A stretch of DNA of 46,179 bases from Mesaphorura yosii (lineage: Eukaryota; Arthropoda; Collembola; Poduromorpha; Tullbergiidae): the NCBI GenBank assembly GCA_009869945.1, contig WIXG01000502.1, positions 1 through 46,179 on the forward strand. Direction: 5' to 3'. Positions 38,618 to 46,179 of the stretch are shown here, one piece after another (position 1 is the first letter of the stretch; every line of letters begins with the position of its first letter). Position numbers and translations under genes: made by a program. Under the pieces are notes generated by a model. The model did no database searches and was not told where the DNA came from. It saw only the letters and a list, made by a program, of their open reading frames with translations.

Positions 38618-38795
38618 TTCCTTTTATGAAAGTATTCGCGACAGAATTTGAAAATTCCTTCCAGATCTCAAACCTTCACTTGCAAATTAGTCATATACTA
38701 TTATTAATTCTATTACTACCATTTCATTACTACAAGAAGTCTAAAATATATGTTCAAATAGTTTGAAAAATCCCGCTAACGCAGCAGTATTCAAA

Positions 38796-41700
38796 TCACT
38801 CGTTCATTGCCGCGGCGAGCTCTCGAACGGCGGGTTCAGCGACCATGTACGAGTGGGTCGTGTCCAGAGTGACGACCTTCGGCTTTTGAGTGCAAAACTG
38901 GAAATAGGAAAAAAGAAAACAAATTAAGCGCCGGCCCCTCAGGAATTGCCACGCGGGAGAATTCAAATTTCGCGCTCTTACCTCTTCCAGCCCCCAAAAC
39001 TCGGTCGAATCGAAGCTGATGAGGTTCTGCGTTGTCCGGACGAGGACGATCTCTCCATTGTACTTTGTGCTGGGCTGGAAATTGTCAAAGAGGGCCATGA
39101 CCTTCTTCCCGGAACTCGCCACGAAGCGCTGAATGATGGAGACGTCCATTGGCTCGTCGAAAAGCTGCGAGGCAAGCTGTGCAATCTTCTTCACACGACT
39201 TTCGGGGTCCGACGCGGATTTCAGCGTCTTCTCCAACTGAAGAAAAAGAAAAAACACTTCAAATATGAAGAAAATTACTCAAAAACAAGCGTCTTTTTGT
39301 CAACTTACGACATCTTTGTCGAATCCAAACACTTGTGAGAAGAGGACGGAGATCAGATCGATTTCGTCAATGTTTTGGCGGTCGGATCCGAAATTTTCCT
39401 GCACAATCGCGTCGTAGCGGGCTGGAGTCATGTCCATGAGCAGCATTTTCTTGTTCTGCAAGCACGACACATGAAAAACGCACACATAAGCAAGGATTTC
39501 GTGGAATTCTCACCTCGCCCATCGCCTGAAGCCGGAGTGCGAGTTCAATGGCGACGAACACTCCCGCAGAATACCCCACAATTATGTACGGGGCACCATC
39601 GGGCTTGGCGGCCTTCAGCTGCTGTAGGTAATAATCACACATACTGTGTATCGAATCCATGGGCACATCCTCCGCGATCTGCATCGAATACGCGGGTCGG
39701 GTCAGCAAGGAGCCAAGGATACGGAGAATATCCGGTCCCTCGATGCTGTTGCAGATAAAAACTGTTCCCCGGCTCTTGTCTGTCACCTGATTGATGGAGT
39801 ACACGCACTGCGCGTGAAGAAACCTCGACCGACTCAGGCTCTTCATGAAATTCAGCTGGAAAAGGTCGGCCGTCGCCGCCCTCGGCTTTGGCGCCGCGAC
39901 AGTCGTCCTCGTTTGCTTTGTGTTTTTGCTCATGTCGGTCAGCTGCTCAAGCGTACAGCTGCGGATCTCCGACGCGGAGAGCGCGAGCGCGAAATCTTGT
40001 TCGAGAACCTGCTTGACCTCCATCGCCATAACGGAGTCCATGCCGAGCTCCGTGAGCTTCGACTTGGGGTTCACCTTCGAGAGGTTCGAGTGCCCGAGGA
40101 TGTGGGCGATCCGCTCCATGACGCTCAGCTCGGCGTTCAGCTTCCCGTTCATGTCCACGTCGATCGTCCGCCTGGACAACATGACCGGGCCGCGGTGGCT
40201 GAGGAGGACGTCCATCGCCCGGAGTGCCGAGTGCACGCTCTGCACGCCGGACCCGTGGAAGCTCTGCCGCTGGAAGTCGGCGTTGTACTCCTCGTGCCAG
40301 GCGCCCACCTCCCCGATCGGCCCCCACTGAATCGCCTTGCCAGGCAGCCCGGCGGCGACCCGTGCCTCGCAGATGCGTTCCAGCGCCGAGTTGGCCATCC
40401 CGTAATTCGTCTGCCCGTCGAAGCCGAAACCCGACGCGACGGAGGAGAAGACGACAAAGTATTCCAGCTCCGGGCAGTGCGCCCGCGTGAGGGCGTCGAT
40501 GTTCCGGGTCAGGTTGACCTTCGGGTCGATGGCGTACAGGAAATCCTCTTCGGTCATGGCCTTCATGAGCCCGATCTTCAGCTGCATGGCGAGGTTGAAG
40601 AAGCCTCCGAGCGGGCCCATTGCGTTCGCTTGGCGCACGAGCGTCGTGGCGTCAGGCAGGTTGGAAGCGTCGAGCTGCAGCACCTTTACGTCCACGCCTT
40701 GTGCCCTCCACTGGGCGACGTACGCCGCCTGGTACGCGTCTCTTATGCCCGAGCGGGTCGTGAGCACAAGCTTCTTCGCGTAGCGGGTCGTCATCCAATT
40801 CGCCAGCTCCAGACCGAAGCCCCCGAGACCCCCGATGATGATGTACGACTTTCGGGGGTCGAAGTAGACACGCGGGGATGACGAGAGGGCGATGCTGCTG
40901 ACGGCAGGGGTCGGCGACTGCGGGCGGACTTGCACGAGGACCTTTCCAATATGGCGCCCTTGGCCCATGTACCTGAACGCGGGCTCGACCTGGTCCGTTG
41001 TGTACACGCGGCGGGGGAGCGGGTGCACCACCCCCGCGTCGATACCTTCCTGCAGCAGCTGCTTGAGCTCCAACCGCGTCTCCGCCCGGCAGTCCCAGAC
41101 TGAGTCCAGCATGATGCCCTGGAACGAGGCGTCCCGGAGGAAGAGGTCCATGCCCAGCGCCTTGTTGGCGACCAGATCCATTTTGCCGATTTCCAGGAAG
41201 CGGCCGTGTCTCGCGATGCAGCGGACGGACGCCTCCAACTTGTCTCCGGTCAGAGAATTGAGCACGATGTCGACGCCACGCCCGCCCGTCTCCCGCATGA
41301 CCATCAGCTCAAAGTCGGTGTCTCGCGTGGAGGCGATGTGCGACGCGGGAATACGCGGGAACTCGCTCCGGATGAAATTCGTCTTTTCCCGCCCGCCAAC
41401 GGTCGTGAATACCTCGCAATTCATGGAGAGGGCGACCCGAATGGCCGCCTGCCCTACGCCGCCCGCGCCAGCGTGGATCAGCACGGACTCGCCTTGCCTC
41501 AGGCCCCCACGCATGACCATCGCGTAGTAGACGGTCGAGTACACGGCCGACACGGTCGCCGCGTCCTCAAGCGACCACCCCGCGGGCACACGCCAGAGTG
41601 AGTCGATATTCGCGAACACTTGAGTGGCGAGCGACTGGCCTTCGCTCCAACCAAAAACGTGTTCACCTGTCGGTGTGATGCCAGAAAATTCAAAACCGAG

Positions 41701-44700
41701 CGGGCTCTCGATGAAATACGGCAGATGGCGCCGTTCCGGCTGCAGATTTCCCGACGCGAGCATGACGTCCTTGAAATTGAGGGCTGCGAAGTGCACGTCG
41801 ACAGGGACGTACTGCGGGTGCGCCTGCGTCAAGGCCCCGTTGGCGTAGTCGAAGGCCTGCACCCAGCCGAGGGTCGTCAAGTCTCCGACGATGCCCATCC
41901 CCACAAACGCCTTGTCTGTAACGTTCTTCAGCTTGGAGGCGTTGATTGGGGCGTGGATGTAGTAGCCCCACCTTGCGCTGGCGGCTCCGTCCCCCTCGCC
42001 CTCCAAAATGTTCACGGCGAGGTCATGTGCTAGGATCTGCGCCAGCGTTGGGTTGGGGTTCTTAAAGTCGAGGCTCATCTCCTTCTTAGTGATGATCGAC
42101 CGGAGCTGGTGGCTGAACGGTTCCTTGCGCAGGCACAGAATGAGACCAAGGAGCCCCGAGTCGTGTGCCTCCGCCCCGTTGGAAACCAAGTAAATCAACG
42201 GCGGACGCTCCCCCTTCGCGTTGATCTCCTCGTGGACGATGAGCAGCTCTCGCAGTTTGGGAACCCAGCTCAGGTCGCGGCTCGAGACCGGAAGCGCGGT
42301 AATGTCCTTCGTGCTCTGCTTCGCGTCCTTCCGAAGCAGGAAAACCACATGGGTCTCGTTCACCTTCTTCGCCACGAGATGGACTTTATCCCCTATCTTC
42401 TCGCGCACGCGCGTCTCGGAAATAACGTCTCGCGCCACCTTCAGAATGAGGAATGAACCCTTCTTCATGTAGTCGAGCGCCATGTGCAAGAAAAGGTGGT
42501 TGTCGAGGATGATGATGTCGAAGCGCCTGTTCATCCACTCAGGCTCCGTACGCAGCTGCCCGAAATCCTTGTACTCGACTCGGGCCCGTGCCAAGGTGTT
42601 GATGAGCGGGTCGGGACAGTCTTCGGAGAAGAGGGTGTAGTCAATCTAAGCGGGAAAATTCAAACTATTTGGTTAAAATGGCGGAAAATTTTAATTTACT
42701 TCTTTTTGAGCCTTTTTCTGACGCAAAACGTGGAAAAATTGAAATTTCTTCCTTCGGGACGTTTTTTAAAACAAAATACCGCCTGAATTTTGATGGCCAA
42801 TTGACTACTTACGTCAGGCATCGCGAAATTAATGCGGATCGTGTTGCTAATTTGGAGCGACTCGGCGTCTGGCGGTGATTGGGTGAATTCGACGATGCTG
42901 GGCACTTCCTTCGTCATGCGGCTGCCCATGTTTTCCATGATGATGGAGATGCACTTCAGAACTGGGGTCAGCCCCTCGTCTGGCTGCTTGGCCAGACCCA
43001 TCGCGTCGGCGGGTGCAGCGGGAATCTCTTCCTCGTTGTCAAAGTACGGGGTGAAGCTGTACGTCGAGAGTGTCGCGGGCGGTTCTTTGTGGTGGGCGGA
43101 ACTCACAGGCGTCGTCTTCACTCCGGTCGCCTCCATTCCCCTACATTTGACGAGTCCCGTGGCGTGGTCGTATTTTGTGAAGACGGCTGCAACGAGCACA
43201 CAATTGGTCAAAGACACGGACAGCGCGCGAATTTTTTAATTTTTGTCTGTCTTAGATTTACGAATCTCATCTTGCCCCTCATCCGCGTTGTTCTCGACGA
43301 TCTGCTTGAATTTCTCCGGGTTCAGAATCAGTTTACCGATTTCGGTGGGCAGCTCCGTCTGCATCTGGCGGCCTCCAAAAGCCCTGAGCGTCGTCTGGAG
43401 GAAAGTGTCCAGGAACGAGACCCAATTTTTCTTCCAGGCGACGAAGAAGGAGGACCCGTCCTGGTCGCTCTTTTGAATTCCACGGAAGAGTCCCGCGTAC
43501 TCATAGCCAAGGAAGCGGAGTCGCTTGTAAATGTGGTTGCGGAGCATCGGCGTGGGATTTCCGGTCAGTTTCTCAGCCTCTACCTTCTCCAGCTGGGCAA
43601 AATCCGACTCCTGCATACGCTCCTCCATTGCCTCGTCATTGTACTTGTGAATGAAGCCTGAGCAGATGACCGCCCCGCCCTCTTTGATCTCGAAAGCGCC
43701 CGAAATGTCTGAAATGTGCACTCGAAACTCGATTTTGGCGTGCGAGCCCGCGAGGACAGTGACGCGCGAGAATTTTACACGCTCAAACACAACGGGAAAC
43801 TCCTCCGGGCGTGTCTGATGCATTTGAGCGAAGAACCGCCAGACGAGCACCATGTAGCCTGTAGCGGGAAAGAGAACGCGACCTTGTACGGTGTGTCCGC
43901 TCAGGAAAGAGTCGGCTGCATCAGACATGTCGACGTCGAAAATTCCTTCTTGAAACTCGCCGTTCTAGAAACAAAAGGGCGGGGCTTCAAATTTGGCAGG
44001 CTTTCTATACTTCCAGAATATGCTAGAACATTCCCAGTAAATCTGGAGCCTTCAATTTCTGTTTTGTTGCCTTACCTTTCCATAAACCGGCACGTCCCAG
44101 CTCGTCGAATGATCCCAGGTCACGAGCGGGCTGATTGACGGGGTGCTCGCCGGAACCGGAAATGACGCGCTTCCTCCAAGCGCATTGGCGTCAAAGTTAA
44201 CTTGCGCCAAGAACAGTTTCCCTAGCGCATTCATAAAATCAGTCACCGCATCCTTCGAGTCGCGGCTCTGCAGTGCGATGGCATTGCAGGTAGGGGCCGC
44301 TCGCTTGATGAGGCCTCGCAGGAGCCCCGACGGCCCAACTTCGACGATAGTGGACCTTTCCGGAATTTTGCGCACTGCATCGTAGAAGAGCACGGGGGAC
44401 AAAAAGTTGTTGACGATGTAATCAGCGGAGAGAGTCGAATGCAGGCCGGAGCCCCAGTCCTTCTCCGGGATGGAGGAGCTGATCCACGAGTCGGAGCGTG
44501 CCTTCGGTTCGGGAATGACGTCACGAAGCAATGCGCGGAGTTTCTCGGACGCCTCGGCGATGTACGGCGAATGAAAAGCGATGCCGCACGACGCGACCTC
44601 TTTCGCCGCCTTTTTCTTATCCTTCAGCTTCTGCACGAACGCCTGAATCTGCGCCTTGGGGCCCGACACCGTTACTGAGTCCGCCCCATTGTGGCAGGCG

Positions 44701-46179
44701 GCGTAAATCCCCTCGGGCGCCATCTTCTTCGCCTCCGCCCAGCTCAGCCCAACGGCTGCCATGCCATACTGCTCGTCGGTCCCTTCGTTTATGGTTGCCA
44801 GCGTCTGCCCGCGCCAGTATGCGGCCTTGATCGTCTGCTCCGCCGACAAGCATTCGTCGGCGTACGCGCATATTATCTCGCCGGCAGAATGCCCGATGAC
44901 GCCGTTTGGGCGGATTCCGAGCGCCGAGAGGGTGTCGACGAGCGCGATTTGAATGGCGGCGATCGACACGAAGCAGTTTGTCGGCTTCGCAAACGTCTCG
45001 TCGTTGCAGTCCTCCAGCAGCGCCATCAGCTTGAAGTTGAATTCGTTCTTGAGCGTCTTCGCCGAGCGCTGGATGGAGGCGTTGAAAACGGGGACGTCCA
45101 GCAGGGCCCGCCCCATCCCCACCCATTGGCTCCCTATCCCGTTAAACACGAACCAGAGCGGGCCGCGCTCCTGCGAGTCGTTTGAGATCTCGACCGTCTC
45201 CGATTTCCACGTCGCGAAGCCGCGCACGTGAAGTCCCGGCGCGGGACTCACGTTGACGGCGTTGAGGAGGTACGCCACGTTCGGATCCTGCAGGCGATTC
45301 ACCTCCTTCAGTGCGTTGATGACGCCGTCCTCCGTCCGCCCGCAAAACGTGACGAGCCGCGGAGCTTGTCGGATGGATTTCTCAAGGCTCCGCAGCCCGC
45401 CGTCTACCTGAGGCCGCAGAATCACGTGCGTGTTGACACCCCCGAACCCGAAGGAGTTGAGCCCCACGTAGCCGCCCTGCCATTTCGTGTTTTTGTCTAC
45501 GACCTGAATGATTCCATTGCGGACGGTGTTCATCTTGAAATTCGGCGTGTCATAGTGCAGATTGGCGGGGATCGACCCGGTTTGAAGAATTGTGAGCAGC
45601 TTGGCGATCCCGCAGACACCCGACGCGCCCTCGGCGTGGCCCATGTTGCTTTTCACGGAGCCGATGAGGAGCGGGCGGGTGCGGGTTCCCGTGCGGAAGA
45701 CCTTCGAGAGCGCGAGCACCTCCTGTGGGTCGCCGACGGCCGTCCCCGTCCCGTGCGCCTCGATGTACATGACCTGGTCGGGATGGACTCCTGCCTCGGC
45801 GTAAGTTTCCTGCAGCAGCTCCTCCTGCATCGCCGCCGATGGGTACGTCACGCCCCCGTCCTTGTACCCGTCCGTGTTAGTCCCGACGTGCACGACGGTC
45901 GCGTAGTTGCGCCGCGCGACTGATCCGCGCTGCAGGTACAGCGTGGCCACCGCCTCGGCGCGCACGTAACCGTCCCCGCTGGCGTCGAACGCCTTGCACG
46001 TGGAGTCCTTCGCGAGCATGCCCAGCTTGTCAAACTGCAGGTTCGTGTGGGGGCTCAGAATGAGTGTGGACGCCGTCACAATCGCCGCGTCGCACTTCCC
46101 TGCCCGCATCGCGGCCACGGCCGCTTCGAGCGCGTAGACGCTCGTCGAGCAGGCCGTGTCGTAGGCGCAGCTCGGGCCT
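38796..46179 (-). CDS. Animal-type fatty acid synthase (type I), N-terminus cut by the window edge
   Basis: Cytosolic multidomain enzyme building palmitate-like acids from acetyl- and malonyl-CoA with NADPH. Minus-strand exons: 46179-44076 (partial), 43964-43262, 43186-42813, 42645-39514, 39455-39309, 39236-38982, 38897-38796; all join in phase, about 2,271 residues. Ketosynthase begins at the active-site region (DTACSTS; EAHGTGT; SVKSNMGHAEG). Malonyl/acetyl transferase has GHSAGE. Dehydratase has HTVQGRVLFP. A pseudo-methyltransferase-like linker follows, then enoyl reductase (HAGAGGVGQAA), ketoreductase (IIGGLGGFGLE), acyl carrier protein (LGMDSVMAME, Ser for phosphopantetheine) and thioesterase (VGYSAGVF; C-terminal TTHSYM as the likely catalytic His). 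About 150-200 N-terminal residues are missing off the edge. Every visible catalytic motif is intact, with a thioesterase, favouring a true FAS over a reduced animal polyketide synthase. Confidence 0.94.

Noticed and set aside
39646..40881. 411-codon open frame on the plus strand
   Set aside because: It lies antisense to the long FAS exon, has Arg/His/Leu-rich shadow composition and no domain.

Overview
This is nuclear DNA from an animal. The genes are split by mostly short GT-AG introns (about 58-170 nt, plus a few long ones). AATAAA signals follow the genes, intergenic DNA is AT-rich, and the proteins are ordinary metazoan families (CP2/LSF factor, Set1, an HP1-like protein, MRP-type ABCC, CTR copper transporter, animal fatty acid synthase). 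Acceptors of the TTNCAG kind suggest an ecdysozoan, probably an arthropod. A springtail is my best guess, but weakly supported.

Layout. 1-670: the 5' end of a minus-strand membrane-protein gene leaving the left edge, and a 140-nt decayed second copy of its first exon. 4383-13733 (+): a CP2/LSF (TFCP2-like) transcription factor, eight exons, with a very long low-complexity N-terminus. 16652-20366 (+): a divergent rhodopsin-like GPCR, five exons, with a third intracellular loop of about 625 residues. 21751-25830 (+): a SET1/SETD1-type H3K4 methyltransferase in one coding exon. 26697-28107 (+): a chromodomain protein of the HP1 kind. 28452-34311 (-): an MRP1-like ABCC transporter, seven exons, whose exon 2/3 junction is one nucleotide out of phase. 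35667-36495 (-): a CTR copper transporter. 37174-38532 (+): a CFA-synthase-like methyltransferase with altered active-site positions. 38796-46179 (-): an animal-type fatty acid synthase, cut by the right edge inside the ketosynthase domain.

How the genes relate. There are no operons; each gene has its own signals. Set1 and the HP1-like gene are tandem chromatin genes acting on H3K4 and, by family, on methylated H3K9. The HP1-like and ABCC genes converge with poly(A) signals 31 bp apart. The copper-transporter and CFA-like genes diverge from a 678-bp shared upstream region. The CFA-like gene converges on the fatty acid synthase, so two lipid genes lie side by side. All exon joins were made by hand from reading phase, splice dinucleotides and family resemblance. 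No alignment or transcript data were available.
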